A stretch of DNA of 64,000 bases from Flavobacterium suaedae (lineage in GTDB: Bacteria > Bacteroidota > Bacteroidia > Flavobacteriales > Flavobacteriaceae). The DNA lies in NCBI RefSeq assembly GCF_014642915.1, contig NZ_BMJE01000006.1:62001-126000 (forward strand), in the 5' to 3' direction. The notes beneath the pieces were generated by a model. It had not been told where the DNA came from, did no database searches, and saw nothing but the letters and a program-made list of their open reading frames with translations. A program made the position numbers and the translations under genes. Positions within the stretch are counted from its first letter, which is position 1, and every line of letters begins with the position of its first letter. Of this stretch, positions 34,114-42,968 are shown one piece after another.

Positions 34114-35550
34114 ATGAAAATATTAGTTACAGGCACTACAGGTTATATAGGCAAACGACTCATACCGTTCCTGCTGGACTTAAATTATGAACTTGTGTGT
34201 TGTGTGCGTGACCTTAACCGTATTCCTGAGCAATTTCAAAATAACCCTGCTATAAGTTTTGTAGAAGTTGACTTTTTAGAATATAACGAGGAAATAAAAA
34301 TACCTCAGGATATTGATGTTGCCTATTACCTTATGCACTCAATGTCATCATCAGATGATTTTCAGGAATTGGAAATTACCTGTGCTGAAAACTTTAAAAA
34401 GTATGTAAAAGATACTGCAATACAGCAAACTATATATTTAAGCGGTATTGTAAATCAGGATGCGCTGTCCAAACACTTAAACTCCCGTAAACAGGTAGAA
34501 GATAGCCTGGCGCAAGGTAACTATGCCTTAACTACATTAAGAGCAGGTATTATAGTAGGCAGCGGAAGCGCATCATTTGAGATAATTCGTGACTTAGTAG
34601 AGAAACTCCCTGTAATGGTAACGCCAAGATGGCTTAATACCAAAACGCAACCTATAGCCATACGCGATGTTTTGGCATACTTGTCTAAAGCAGCAGGAAA
34701 GGAAGAACTCTATAATAAAAACTATGATATTTACGGACCTGATGTATTAACCTATAAGCAAATGCTTTTAATTTTTGCTGAGGTTCGAGGTTTGAAGCGT
34801 TTTATTTTTACACTCCCTGTAATGACGCCACGATTGTCATCCTACTGGTTGTATTTTGTAACATCTACGTCCTATAAACTGGCAGTTTCGTTAGTAGATA
34901 GTATGAAGATTGAAATTATAGCCCGTAAAAATAATTTAGGTGAACTTTTAGGAGTGCAGCCAATAAGTTATAAAGAAGCCGTAAAAAAAGCCTTTACAAA
35001 AATAGAAGATGATAGTATTATTTCCAGTTGGAAAGACTCAACAGTAAGCAGCCATTTTAGAGGTAAATTATCCGACTATATTAATGTGCCTGAATATGGC
35101 TGCTTAGAAGACAGAAAAGAGCGGGAAATAACTGATGAAGAAGCTGTATTAAATCGTATATGGGCATTAGGTGGAGAAACAGGCTGGTATTACGGTAACT
35201 TTTTATGGAAAACCAGAGGTTTTCTGGATAAGATATTTGGTGGCACAGGCTTACGCAGGGGCAGAACTCATGTTACAAAGCTACAGGCAGGAGATGCTTT
35301 AGACTTTTGGCGTGTACTACTGGCTGATAAAGAAGAAAAGCGATTGCTGTTATATGCCGAAATGAAACTACCGGGAGAAGCATGGCTGGAGTTTAAAGTA
35401 GGTAACGGTAAGTTATGCCAACGCGCAGTATTTCGTCCGAAAGGATTAGCAGGCAGGTTGTACTGGTATTCGGTATTACCATTTCATTATTTTGTGTTTA
35501 ATGGCTTGATTGATAACTTAGCAGGGAATAACAAAAAGAATTCACAGTAG
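34114..35550 (+). CDS. NAD(P)-binding SDR-like protein with DUF2867 domain
   Basis: A 478-residue two-domain protein. The N-terminal half is an atypical extended SDR with the nucleotide-binding TGTTGYIGKRL near 7-17 and YYLMHSMSSSDDF, LRAGIIVGSGSASFEIIRDL. The C-terminal part (about 320-470) is DUF2867: WALGGETGWYYGNFLWKTRG near 349-368, DALDFWRVLLAD, LLLYAEMKLPGEAWLEFKVG and WYSVLPFHYFVF. Family members are annotated as oxidoreductases or epimerases, but none of the substrates is certain. It is followed after about 30 nt by the dnaG promoter. Confidence 0.82.
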   Translation: MKILVTGTTGYIGKRLIPFLLDLNYELVCCVRDLNRIPEQFQNNPAISFVEVDFLEYNEEIKIPQDIDVAYYLMHSMSSSDDFQELEITCAENFKKYVKDTAIQQTIYLSGIVNQDALSKHLNSRKQVEDSLAQGNYALTTLRAGIIVGSGSASFEIIRDLVEKLPVMVTPRWLNTKTQPIAIRDVLAYLSKAAGKEELYNKNYDIYGPDVLTYKQMLLIFAEVRGLKRFIFTLPVMTPRLSSYWLYFVTSTSYKLAVSLVDSMKIEIIARKNNLGELLGVQPISYKEAVKKAFTKIEDDSIISSWKDSTVSSHFRGKLSDYINVPEYGCLEDRKEREITDEEAVLNRIWALGGETGWYYGNFLWKTRGFLDKIFGGTGLRRGRTHVTKLQAGDALDFWRVLLADKEEKRLLLYAEMKLPGEAWLEFKVGNGKLCQRAVFRPKGLAGRLYWYSVLPFHYFVFNGLIDNLAGNNKKNSQ

Positions 35551-35579
35551 AATAGCGTTTTACTTTTCGTTAAACTGTT

Positions 35580-35587
35580 TATCTTTG
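35580..35587 (+). promoter_or_regulatory. -7 element of dnaG
   Basis: TATCTTTG, exact match to TAnnTTTG, 32 nt before the TTG start codon. Transcription would begin near 35594, giving a leader of about 26 nt. Confidence 0.55.
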
Positions 35588-35619
35588 CTAACCTTATTCA
35601 GTTTAAAACTCCCTGTATT

Positions 35620-37602
35620 TTGATAGCTAAAAGTACTATAGACGCCGTATTTGAAACCGCTCGGGTAGAGGAGGTAATAGGTGACTTTGTGCAGTTAAAA
35701 AGGTCAGGTAGTAACTTAAAAGGGCTCAGTCCTTTTAGTGATGAAAGAACCCCGTCTTTCATGGTTTCCCCTGTAAAACAAATATGGAAAGATTTTAGTT
35801 CGGGTAAGGGAGGTAATTCAGTAGCTTTTTTAATGGAGCACGAACATTTTACCTATCCTGAAGCAATACGCTACCTCGCTAAAAAATATAATATTGAAAT
35901 AGAGGAAACCGAGCAGACTAACGAAGAAAAGGAAAAAGCAGACGAGAAAGAAAGTATGTATCTGGTTGCAGAGTATGCTCAAAAATACTTTAGCAATACT
36001 ATGATGAATACTGATGAAGGTCAGGCTATAGGTTTTTCCTATTTTAAAGAAAGAGGTTTTACTACCGATACTATTAAAAAGTTTGGTTTGGGTTATTCAC
36101 CACAAGCATGGGATGCTTTTTCAAAAGATGCTTTAGGTAAAGGCTATAAGCAGGAATTTCTTGAAAAAACAGGCTTCACTATAGTAAAAGAAAACGGGAG
36201 TTTAATAGACCGTTTCAGGGGTAGAGTAATGTTCCCAATACAAAGTATGTCCGGTAGGGTACTGGGTTTTGGTGGTCGTATACTGGATAGTTCTAAAAAA
36301 GCAGCGAAATACCTAAACTCTCCTGAGAGTGATATTTACCATAAAAGTAAAGTGCTGTATGGTATATACCATGCTAAGCAGGCAATAGCAAAAGAAGATA
36401 ATTGTTATTTAGTAGAAGGGTATACCGATGTAATACAGTTCCATCAAGCAGGTATAGAGAGTGTAGTGGCATCTTCGGGTACTGCATTAACGCCGGAGCA
36501 AATTCGATTAATAAACCGACTTACAAAAAATATAACGGTACTTTTTGATGGTGATGCGGCAGGTTTACGTGCATCCATACGTGGTATAGACCTGATACTG
36601 GAGCAGGGAATGAACGTAAAGGTTTGTACTTTCCCTGAAGGAGAAGACCCTGATAGCTTCGCTAAAAAGAACACGCATGATGAGTTGGTAAACTATTTAG
36701 CTACAAATGCTAAAGATTTTATACAGTTTAAAGCGTCATTATTAGTAGATGAAGCTAAAAACGACCCTGTGAAAAAAGCAGGACTTATACGGGATATGGT
36801 TACCAGTATAGCCAAAATACCTGACAGAATACAGCGGGAAATATACATACAGGAAAGTGCTAAAATAATGGATATATCCGAACAGGTTTTATCCAGTACA
36901 TTGGCACAATTGATGCAGAAAGATGTTACCGAAGCAGGCAAAAAGCAAAAGCAGGAACAACAAAAACAAGCTATGCAGCCTGTTAAAGATGAAGTACAAC
37001 AACCTCGAGAACGCATCAATATAAAAGATGCACTGGAGCGAAAAATTATAGAAATACTATTACTGTATGGCAATGCAGAAGAAGAGTTTAATGACGTATA
37101 TATAAAGTATGATGAGTTTGGTAAGGAATACGAAGAAACCGAAACCAAATCATATAAAGTATACGAGCGCATTTACCTTAACCTGCAAGAAGATGAAATA
37201 GAGTTTACTAACCCTGTATTTCAACAATTGTATAACCTTATAATTAACCATTACCTGCAACACCAAACATTGGAGGTAAATACTTTTCTTAATGAACTTC
37301 CGCAAGAATTGCAGCAAATAGCTGCTGATATTTACATGCAGGACGAAAAATATAGCCTGCACGAGTGGGAAGAAAAAAAGCAAATACCGGTAAAGGAAAA
37401 AAAAATGTCGGTTGCTAACTACACAACAGAACATATTATAGACCTTCGTTGGCTTTTGTTAGGTAAATTGGTAGAGGACTTGAAGCAACAGGTTTCTCCT
37501 GAAGCAGATAATACAGAACTGTTGCTTTCGGTTAGGGATTATAACATGCTGATTAATTACCTTTCCAGAAAAATAAGCAGGATTAGGAGTAAATTTTACT
37601 AA
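35620..37602 (+). CDS. dnaG: DNA primase
   Basis: Synthesises RNA primers at the replication fork. The 660-residue protein has the DnaG layout: N-terminal CHC2-type domain (about 1-90), RNA polymerase/TOPRIM domain with EGYTDVIQF near 267 and FDGDAAGLRAS near 308, then a helical C-terminal region for helicase binding. The start is TTG (MIAKSTIDAVFETARVEE), the only one giving the conserved N-terminus. Aligned with the E. coli enzyme, the four zinc ligands are replaced: Ser37 and Ser40 in place of Cys and His, Asp58 and Ser61 in place of the two Cys. The frame and flanking fold residues (TPSF, GKGGN) are intact. Confidence 0.95.
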   Translation: MIAKSTIDAVFETARVEEVIGDFVQLKRSGSNLKGLSPFSDERTPSFMVSPVKQIWKDFSSGKGGNSVAFLMEHEHFTYPEAIRYLAKKYNIEIEETEQTNEEKEKADEKESMYLVAEYAQKYFSNTMMNTDEGQAIGFSYFKERGFTTDTIKKFGLGYSPQAWDAFSKDALGKGYKQEFLEKTGFTIVKENGSLIDRFRGRVMFPIQSMSGRVLGFGGRILDSSKKAAKYLNSPESDIYHKSKVLYGIYHAKQAIAKEDNCYLVEGYTDVIQFHQAGIESVVASSGTALTPEQIRLINRLTKNITVLFDGDAAGLRASIRGIDLILEQGMNVKVCTFPEGEDPDSFAKKNTHDELVNYLATNAKDFIQFKASLLVDEAKNDPVKKAGLIRDMVTSIAKIPDRIQREIYIQESAKIMDISEQVLSSTLAQLMQKDVTEAGKKQKQEQQKQAMQPVKDEVQQPRERINIKDALERKIIEILLLYGNAEEEFNDVYIKYDEFGKEYEETETKSYKVYERIYLNLQEDEIEFTNPVFQQLYNLIINHYLQHQTLEVNTFLNELPQELQQIAADIYMQDEKYSLHEWEEKKQIPVKEKKMSVANYTTEHIIDLRWLLLGKLVEDLKQQVSPEADNTELLLSVRDYNMLINYLSRKISRIRSKFY

Positions 37603-37659
37603 CCTTTAATGGGATGGAGCTTTCTATGCTTATATATAAGGTAACAACGTAATTTTTTA

Positions 37660-38289
37660 CTATACTATTTCCAGTGTTTTTGCTTTATTAACCAGGTCTA
37701 CCAAATTTGTAACGTGCAGTTTTGTAAGTAGTCTTAATTTATAAGTACTAATTGTTTTCTCATTCAGGTCAAGTAACTTAGCAATTTCTTTGTTCTTTTT
37801 ACCTTCACTTAAGTAACGTAACACTTCTATCTCGCGAGACGATAGTTTACGGTACAATCGTTCAGACTTTTTGCCCTTGTTAAGTAAAGCAAGGTTCTTC
37901 TTTACAGCATCGCTGTATACTATTTCGCCATCCATAGCACGTTTTACAGCGCTTTCAAGTTCTTCCATTTTAGCCCCTTTATGTACATAGGCAGCTATAC
38001 CCGCTTTTAATGCATTAGGGGCATATATTTGTTCCGAAAGGTTAGTAAACAGTATTATTTTTGTTTCAGGAAATTCCTTCACTAACGATTTTACGGAACT
38101 TATACTGTTAAGTCCTTCCAGTTCTAAATCTATAATTGCAGCATCTATACTTTTTTTGTGCATTGCATCGAGCAAGCTGTTAAAGTCATCCACAACACCG
38201 GTAAAATTAAATTCCGGTTTTTCCTTAAAATACGATTTCATCCCATAATGTACTACAGGGTGATTATCTGCAAGGCAAAGTTTAATCAT
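37660..38289 (-). CDS. Response regulator, NarL/LuxR type
   Basis: A 209-residue two-component response regulator. The receiver domain (about 1-120) has the acidic pocket ADNH near 7-10, phosphoacceptor Asp54 in IIDLELEGL and the conserved Lys104 in YVHKGAK. The C-terminal LuxR-type HTH (about 143-205) reads LSSREIEVLRYLSEGKKNKEIAKLL. I start at 38289 (MIKLCLADNHPVVHYG); an ATG 30 nt further upstream adds ten unconserved residues. No histidine kinase gene is adjacent, so it is an orphan here. Target genes are unknown. Confidence 0.9.
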   Translation of the reverse strand: MIKLCLADNHPVVHYGMKSYFKEKPEFNFTGVVDDFNSLLDAMHKKSIDAAIIDLELEGLNSISSVKSLVKEFPETKIILFTNLSEQIYAPNALKAGIAAYVHKGAKMEELESAVKRAMDGEIVYSDAVKKNLALLNKGKKSERLYRKLSSREIEVLRYLSEGKKNKEIAKLLDLNEKTISTYKLRLLTKLHVTNLVDLVNKAKTLEIV

Positions 38290-38377
38290 AGTTTGCAATT
38301 TTATCGAGTTAAACACCAATAGTAAAGTTAAGGATTAAATTCCTATAAAATCTTAAAGTATTGTGAATGAAAGAATT

Positions 38378-39184
38378 TTATTTCAAATTTTTTGGAATTT
38401 TACAAACCGGAATGGGATTCATTTTGTGTTGGTTGGCAGTATTTAATCCTTTATAAATTGCAAAAACTTCCTTTTCACGACCTGTAAAGTCTTCCATTTT
38501 ACTTCCTTTTTCATCCTCTGTCATAGCCCACTCCAGTTCTTCATAAGTAGCCCCAAGTTGGTCTTCATCAGTACGATCGTCACCAAATAGCCCATCAGTA
38601 GGTTTTGCTTCTATTATACTCTGCGGAACTTGAAGATACCTGCCCAGTTCTCGCACTTCCGATTTCATTAAGTCAGCTATAGGGCTTAAATCTACGCCGC
38701 CATCACCATACTTAGTATAAAAGCCTACGCCAAAATCCTCTACCTTATTGCCTGTTCCGGCTACCAGAGCATGGTTTAATCCTGCCATATAATATAAAGT
38801 AGTCATGCGTAGTCTTGCTCTTGTGTTAGCTAAAGCAAGGTTATTAATGAAATCATCATCAGAAGAAGGTACTTGCCCCTGAAAAGTGGTAAATACAGGA
38901 GTTAAATCAACCACCGCTTCACTTACGTTACTATATCTTCCTTTTAATGCTTTTATATGCTCCTGCGCTCTGTCTACTTGGTTTTTTGCCTGATGTATGG
39001 GCATTTCTACACACAATGTAGGTAAACCTGTTTCAGCACAAAGCGTAGAGGTGACTGCGGAGTCTATGCCGCCTGATATGCCTACAACAAAACCCTTCAT
39101 TCTTGCGTTAGTAGCATAGTCCTTCAGCCAGGCTATAATATGTTCGCTAACAGCTTGGGCATTAAATCCGCTATTGGTATTCAT
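38378..39184 (-). CDS. nadE: NH3-dependent NAD+ synthetase
   Basis: Converts nicotinic acid adenine dinucleotide to NAD+ with ATP and ammonia in the cytosol. The 268 residues hold only the synthetase domain, so ammonia rather than glutamine is the nitrogen donor. The ATP pyrophosphatase loop is VGISGGIDSAVTS near 33-45. Further features are RARLRMTTLYYMA near 128-140, GTGNKVEDFGVGFYTKYGDGGVDL near 146-169, and AKPTDGLFGDDRTDEDQLG near 193. It is divergent from gldB with overlapping promoters in the 120-bp gap. Confidence 0.95.
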   Translation of the reverse strand: MNTNSGFNAQAVSEHIIAWLKDYATNARMKGFVVGISGGIDSAVTSTLCAETGLPTLCVEMPIHQAKNQVDRAQEHIKALKGRYSNVSEAVVDLTPVFTTFQGQVPSSDDDFINNLALANTRARLRMTTLYYMAGLNHALVAGTGNKVEDFGVGFYTKYGDGGVDLSPIADLMKSEVRELGRYLQVPQSIIEAKPTDGLFGDDRTDEDQLGATYEELEWAMTEDEKGSKMEDFTGREKEVFAIYKGLNTANQHKMNPIPVCKIPKNLK

Positions 39185-39191
39185 AATTAAT

Positions 39192-39225
39192 TTGCTTTTA
39201 AATAGTTTTGGTTAATGTATCTTTG
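39192..39225 (+). promoter_or_regulatory. Promoter of gldB-gldC
   Basis: TTG (39192-39194) and TATCTTTG (39218-39225) are separated by 23 nt, the long end of the normal range. Transcription would start near 39231, giving a leader of about 70 nt before gldB. Confidence 0.5.
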
Positions 39226-39247
39226 CAAGATTTACTTTATAGTATAA

Positions 39248-39255
39248 CAAAGTTA
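39248..39255 (-). promoter_or_regulatory. Candidate -7 element of nadE
   Basis: The minus strand reads TAACTTTG, an exact TAnnTTTG match, about 64 nt before the nadE ATG. It lies downstream of the predicted gldB start site, so the two divergent transcripts would overlap at their 5' ends. Confidence 0.45.
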
Positions 39256-39304
39256 ACAAGAGGAGTTATTATTACTATTAAAAACAAAATAAAATAATAT
39301 AGAA

Positions 39305-40270
39305 ATGAAAAAGTTTTGTTTGCTTATTATTGCGCTTACTGCTTTAGTATCCTGTAACGACGGGGATAAAAAAGAGGGAGAAATTGCTGCCATACCTGTA
39401 GATGAGGTTAAAATAGATCGTTTTGATGAGAAGTTTTTTGGGGGCACACCACAAGATTTACCTCAGTTAAAGGATGAGTATGCTTATTTGTTTCCTCCCG
39501 GTAATGCAGATAGTGTATGGGTAAATAAAATGCAGGACCCGTTTCAGAATGAGTTATATAGTGAGGTGCAAAAAAAGTACAAGACTTTAGATAACCTTGA
39601 GGCTGACCTTGAAGATTTATTTAAGCATATAAAATATTACTACCCAAACTTTAAAGCTCCCGAAGTAGTAGCATTGGTGTCTGATGATATAGAAACAAAA
39701 GCTATTTATACTGACAATGTAATACTTATACCGCTTAGCCTTTATTTAGGAGCAGATAATTACCTGTATGAAGGGTTAACACAATATAAAGTAAAGCAAT
39801 TTGAACAATCGCAAATTTTGCCGGATATAGTAAATTCATTTTATACCCAAAAGGCAATGCCGCCTAAAGACAGGAGTCTGCTTGGCTTAATGGTATATTA
39901 CGGTAAAGAGTTATATATGCAGGACGCATTTTTACCAAATGCTACTGATGCTGCCAAAATAGGGTACACACAACAGGAAATAGACTGGGCAAAAGTTAAT
40001 GAAGAAGAGATGTGGCGCTATTTTATAGAAAGAAACTTGCTATATAATACCGACCCTAAACTGTTTGACAGATTTATAGCACCTGCACCTTTTTCTAAGT
40101 TTTACCTTGAACTTGATAATGAGTCCCCCGGTAGGTTAGGGCGCTGGGTGGGCTGGCAAATAGTGCGTGCCTATATGGAAAATAATAAAGATGTAACTTT
40201 GCAGGAATTGCTGGAAACAGATGCAAAAACTATTTTTGAAAACTCTAAGTACAAACCTAAAAAAGAATAA
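39305..40270 (+). CDS. gldB: Gliding motility lipoprotein GldB
   Basis: A 321-residue lipoprotein required for gliding and chitin use in Flavobacterium johnsoniae. Signal peptide with lipobox (ALVSC, Cys18), then a charged linker. The family is recognised by VDEVKIDRFDEKFFGG near 34-49, LFPPGNADSVWVNKMQDP near 68, and the C-terminal GLMVYYGKELYMQDAFLP, EMWRYFIERNLLYNTDP and SPGRLGRWVGWQIVRAYM. It is anchored in a cell membrane by its lipid; the exact role is unsettled. gldC follows after 11 nt, as in other gliding Flavobacteria. Confidence 0.94.
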   Translation: MKKFCLLIIALTALVSCNDGDKKEGEIAAIPVDEVKIDRFDEKFFGGTPQDLPQLKDEYAYLFPPGNADSVWVNKMQDPFQNELYSEVQKKYKTLDNLEADLEDLFKHIKYYYPNFKAPEVVALVSDDIETKAIYTDNVILIPLSLYLGADNYLYEGLTQYKVKQFEQSQILPDIVNSFYTQKAMPPKDRSLLGLMVYYGKELYMQDAFLPNATDAAKIGYTQQEIDWAKVNEEEMWRYFIERNLLYNTDPKLFDRFIAPAPFSKFYLELDNESPGRLGRWVGWQIVRAYMENNKDVTLQELLETDAKTIFENSKYKPKKE

Positions 40271-40281
40271 TTAATATTATA

Positions 40282-40629
40282 ATGGCTGAAAAGAAACCAC
40301 TTACTTCGCAAATAACACTTGATATAGAACTTGATGACAACCGCGTACCGGAAAAATTATTCTGGACAGCACCTGATGGTGGCGTGGAAAACGAGGAGTC
40401 AAAAGCAATGATGCTTTCTGTTTGGGACAACAATGCTAAGGAAAGTATGCGTATTGACTTATGGACAAAAGATATGCCTATGGATGATATGAAAATATTT
40501 TTTCATCAGACATTAGTTTCAATGTCCGATACTTTTGAGCGCGCTACAGGCGACCAAAAAATGAGTGCTACCATGAAAGATTTCTGTGATTACTTTGCAG
40601 AAAAACTGGAAATAAAAATGGATAAGTAA
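40282..40629 (+). CDS. gldC: Gliding motility protein GldC
   Basis: A 115-residue soluble cytoplasmic protein with no signal peptide. The recognisable stretches are SQITLDIELDDNRVPEKLFWTA near 9-30, DLWTKDMPMDDMKIFFHQTL near 61-80 and CDYFAEKLEIK at the end. GldC improves gliding but is not essential for it in F. johnsoniae, and its function is uncertain. It is co-transcribed with gldB (11-nt gap). Confidence 0.93.
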   Translation: MAEKKPLTSQITLDIELDDNRVPEKLFWTAPDGGVENEESKAMMLSVWDNNAKESMRIDLWTKDMPMDDMKIFFHQTLVSMSDTFERATGDQKMSATMKDFCDYFAEKLEIKMDK

Positions 40630-40650
40630 AACATAGGTATAGTAAATACT

Positions 40651-41118
40651 ATGGAAATAAAGCTCAGGTATTATAGTGCTGCTGATATAAACAGTATAAT
40701 AGAGCTTTTTAGAGGTACAGTACATGCTGTAAATAAAAAAGATTATACCGAAGCGCAGCTTAATGCCTGGGCGCCACAAAACATTCCTGCCGAAAAATGG
40801 AATCAAAAATTACTAAGTCATTACACTATAGTTGCTGAATGTAACGGTCAGTTATGCGGTTTTGGCGATATTGATGTTACAGGTTATTTTGACCACCTTT
40901 TTGTACATAAAGATTATCAAGGTTGTGGTGTCGCTACAAAAATTGTTACCGCAATAGAGACTCGTGCTCTTGAGCAAGATAATAAGCGTATTACTGTTAA
41001 TGTGTCAATAACAGCTAAAACCTTCTTTTTAAAGCAGGGGTATAGTATAATAAAAGAGCAAAGCGTAGTGCATAACGGTGAGACTTTCACTAACTATGCT
41101 ATGGAGAAATTAATATAG
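40651..41118 (+). CDS. GNAT family N-acetyltransferase
   Basis: A 155-residue GNAT protein. N-terminal MEIKLRYYSAADINSIIELFRGTVHAV is typical of the branch; the acetyl-CoA loop is FVHKDYQGCGVATKIVTAIE near 89-108; the conserved VSITAKTFFLKQGY follows. The substrate is unknown. It lies 21 nt downstream of gldC on the same strand and may be part of that transcript. Its stop is 9 nt from that of convergent engB. Confidence 0.88.
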   Translation: MEIKLRYYSAADINSIIELFRGTVHAVNKKDYTEAQLNAWAPQNIPAEKWNQKLLSHYTIVAECNGQLCGFGDIDVTGYFDHLFVHKDYQGCGVATKIVTAIETRALEQDNKRITVNVSITAKTFFLKQGYSIIKEQSVVHNGETFTNYAMEKLI

Positions 41119-41127
41119 AGGGAAGTA

Positions 41128-41748
41128 TTAAAAACCTTCTTGATTTTTAAATATATCCTGATTTATAGCATCTATATACTCCAGTACTTCGTCTTTACCT
41201 ATTCCTTTTGATGATGAGGTAACAAAATAAGGAGGCATTTCTTCCCAGTTATTAGCATATAAAGAATCTTGGTATGCTTTTATATGCTGTTCAACTTTTG
41301 AAGAACCAATTTTGTCGGCTTTTGTAAAAACTATACAGAAAGGAACTTCTGTTTCTCCTAAGTAGTTAATAAACTCTAAGTCTATTTTTTGTGCATCATG
41401 GCGTATATCAACCAATACAAAAGCGCATATTAATTGCTCTCTTTGTTCAAAATAGTTAGTTATAAACTTTTGGAATTTCTGCTTTGTTTTTTTAGAAACC
41501 CTAGCGTAACCATAACCGGGTAAATCAACTAAAAACCAATTGTTATTAATTTTAAAGTGATTAATAAGTTGTGTCTTACCGGGTGTAGCAGAAGTCTTTG
41601 CAAGACTTTTTCTGCCGGTAAGCATATTGATTAATGATGACTTTCCAACGTTAGATCTGCCAATAAAAGCGTATTCCGGTATGCGTTCAGCAGGACATTT
41701 GCTAACTTCAGAATTACTTATTACAAACTCGGCAGAACTAATTTTCAT
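41128..41748 (-). CDS. engB: Ribosome biogenesis GTPase EngB/YsxC
   Basis: A 206-residue GTPase that helps assemble the large ribosomal subunit; also called YihA. GTP motifs: G1 [12 protein letters not shown] near 31-42, G2 Thr in KTSATPGKT near 53, G3 VDLPGYGYA near 74-82, G4 FTKADK near 141-146, and [11 protein letters not shown] near 176. Length is standard. A 10-bp hairpin lies 15-43 nt before its start, in the gap after the hydrolase stop. Confidence 0.95.
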   Translation of the reverse strand: MKISSAEFVISNSEVSKCPAERIPEYAFIGRSNVGKSSLINMLTGRKSLAKTSATPGKTQLINHFKINNNWFLVDLPGYGYARVSKKTKQKFQKFITNYFEQREQLICAFVLVDIRHDAQKIDLEFINYLGETEVPFCIVFTKADKIGSSKVEQHIKAYQDSLYANNWEEMPPYFVTSSSKGIGKDEVLEYIDAINQDIFKNQEGF

Positions 41749-41762
41749 GTTATAGGTTTATG

Positions 41763-41790
41763 AGGTTTCTTTCTAAATTTAAAGAAACCT
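41763..41790 (-). promoter_or_regulatory. 10-bp hairpin between hydrolase stop and engB start
   Basis: AGGTTTCTTT / AAAGAAACCT, perfect over 10 bp with an 8-nt loop. Read on the minus strand, it lies between the hydrolase stop and the engB ATG and lacks a following U run, so it is not an obvious terminator for that direction. It may be a processing or translational element. Confidence 0.5.
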
Positions 41791-41793
41791 TTA

Positions 41794-42597
41794 TTATTCT
41801 TCGCTTTCCCCTTGCCCTTGTTGTGGTGTGTATGAGGCAAGGTCTGTTTTGTCTAACCATTCATGCATTAGGCGATTAAACTCATTAGGATGCTCCATCA
41901 TAGCGGCATGCCCGCATTTATCTATCCAGTACAGGCTGGAGTTTGGTAGTAGTTCGTGAAACTCTTCTGCAACCTCAGGAGGTGTTACAGTATCATTTTT
42001 ACCCCATATAATACAGGTTGGTACGTGCATTTTAGGTAAATCCTTAGCCATGTTGTGGCGAATAGCACTTTTGGCAATAGTAAGTGTTTTAACCAGTTTA
42101 AGGCGGTCATTTGCTACGGCATATACCTCGTCTACAATCTCCTTTGTAGCTACAGCCGGGTCATAAAACACATCGCCTGCTTTTTTCTTTATGTACTCAT
42201 AATCACCTCTGCGCGGGTAACTGTCGCCCATTGCGCTTTCATAAAGTCCTGAACTACCTGTAATAACAAGTCCAAGCATTTTCTCTGGGTACATTTTGGT
42301 GTGGTATAATGCTATATGCCCACCAAGCGAGTTGCCCAGTAAAATAACTCTGTCAAAACCTTTATAGGTAATAAAATCTTTCACCCACTTTGCAAACGCC
42401 TTTACGTTTGTTTTTAGCAGGCTTTGTGTGTATATAGGAAGTTCGGGTATTACAACTTTGTAGCCTTGTTCAGGAAAGTATTTAGCCACACCGTCAAAGT
42501 TGCTCAACCCTCCCATCAGTCCGTGTAATATTATAATCGGGGTACCTTCTCCGGCTTCGTAATAGCTGTATTTACCCTCTTTATTAGTGCTTTGCAT
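41794..42597 (-). CDS. Alpha/beta hydrolase
   Basis: A 267-residue alpha/beta hydrolase. The oxyanion motif ILHGLMGGLSNFDGV lies near 24-38, the nucleophile elbow GNSLGGHIA near 98-106 (Ser of NSLGG), the acid in WGKNDTVTPPEV near 199-210, and the general base His in KCGHAAMMEHP near 227. No signal peptide, so cytosolic. It most resembles the broad esterase/epoxide-hydrolase-like class of Flavobacteria located near engB; natural substrate unknown. The engB start lies 46 nt downstream. A -7 box (TATATTTG) lies about 29 nt upstream. Confidence 0.85.
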   Translation of the reverse strand: MQSTNKEGKYSYYEAGEGTPIIILHGLMGGLSNFDGVAKYFPEQGYKVVIPELPIYTQSLLKTNVKAFAKWVKDFITYKGFDRVILLGNSLGGHIALYHTKMYPEKMLGLVITGSSGLYESAMGDSYPRRGDYEYIKKKAGDVFYDPAVATKEIVDEVYAVANDRLKLVKTLTIAKSAIRHNMAKDLPKMHVPTCIIWGKNDTVTPPEVAEEFHELLPNSSLYWIDKCGHAAMMEHPNEFNRLMHEWLDKTDLASYTPQQGQGESEE

Positions 42598-42625
42598 GTG
42601 TGTATCTAAACTAAATCAGGTAGCA

Positions 42626-42633
42626 CAAATATA
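42626..42633 (-). promoter_or_regulatory. Candidate -7 element for hydrolase-engB
   Basis: The minus strand reads TATATTTG about 29 nt before the hydrolase start, fitting TAnnTTTG. The -33 TTG is not evident. Confidence 0.45.
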
Positions 42634-42932
42634 TGACTTTATAGTTGATTTTAAAGTATTTTATATGCTTGCATTGTCTTTTTGTTATATCTCTGTGTTA
42701 ATATGTTAATATTTAACAACTTAAACTGTGTAATGTTTATGTTAAGTTAAACCTGTATGTTTGCGGTTTATTTCTTTGAAAAATTTATATTTTCTCTGTT
42801 AAAAACGGTTAAAAAAATACATTTTTTAAACTCATTTCTTTTTTCTTCTGAAGATTTTCTATCCATTGCTAATTGCTTGATAATGTTGCTTTTTAGCGGT
42901 AGTGGTATACTTAAACTAAAACTTATTAACAA
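42634..42932. other. Non-coding region upstream of the dcw operon
   Basis: About 300 bp of very A/T-rich DNA separates the hydrolase and dcw operons. It contains a single AGTGGTA copy at 42901-42907, about 32 nt upstream of the three-copy cluster. Short open frames on both strands show no conserved-looking protein and I take them as chance. No RNA gene is evident. Confidence 0.5.
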
Positions 42933-42959
42933 AGTGGTATGTAGTGGTAAAAAGTGGTA
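42933..42959 (+). promoter_or_regulatory. Three direct repeats, candidate MraZ operator
   Basis: AGTGGTA occurs at 42933, 42943 and 42953, with exactly 10-nt periodicity and 3-nt spacers (TGT, AAA). It ends 9 nt before the -7 box and covers the -33 region. Three phased repeats with core GTGG resemble the MraZ binding sites reported in Mollicutes (AAAGTG-type repeats) and E. coli (TGGG-type repeats, also 10 nt apart). MraZ bound here would block the dcw promoter. Confidence 0.7.
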
Positions 42960-42968
42960 AATAATGTA

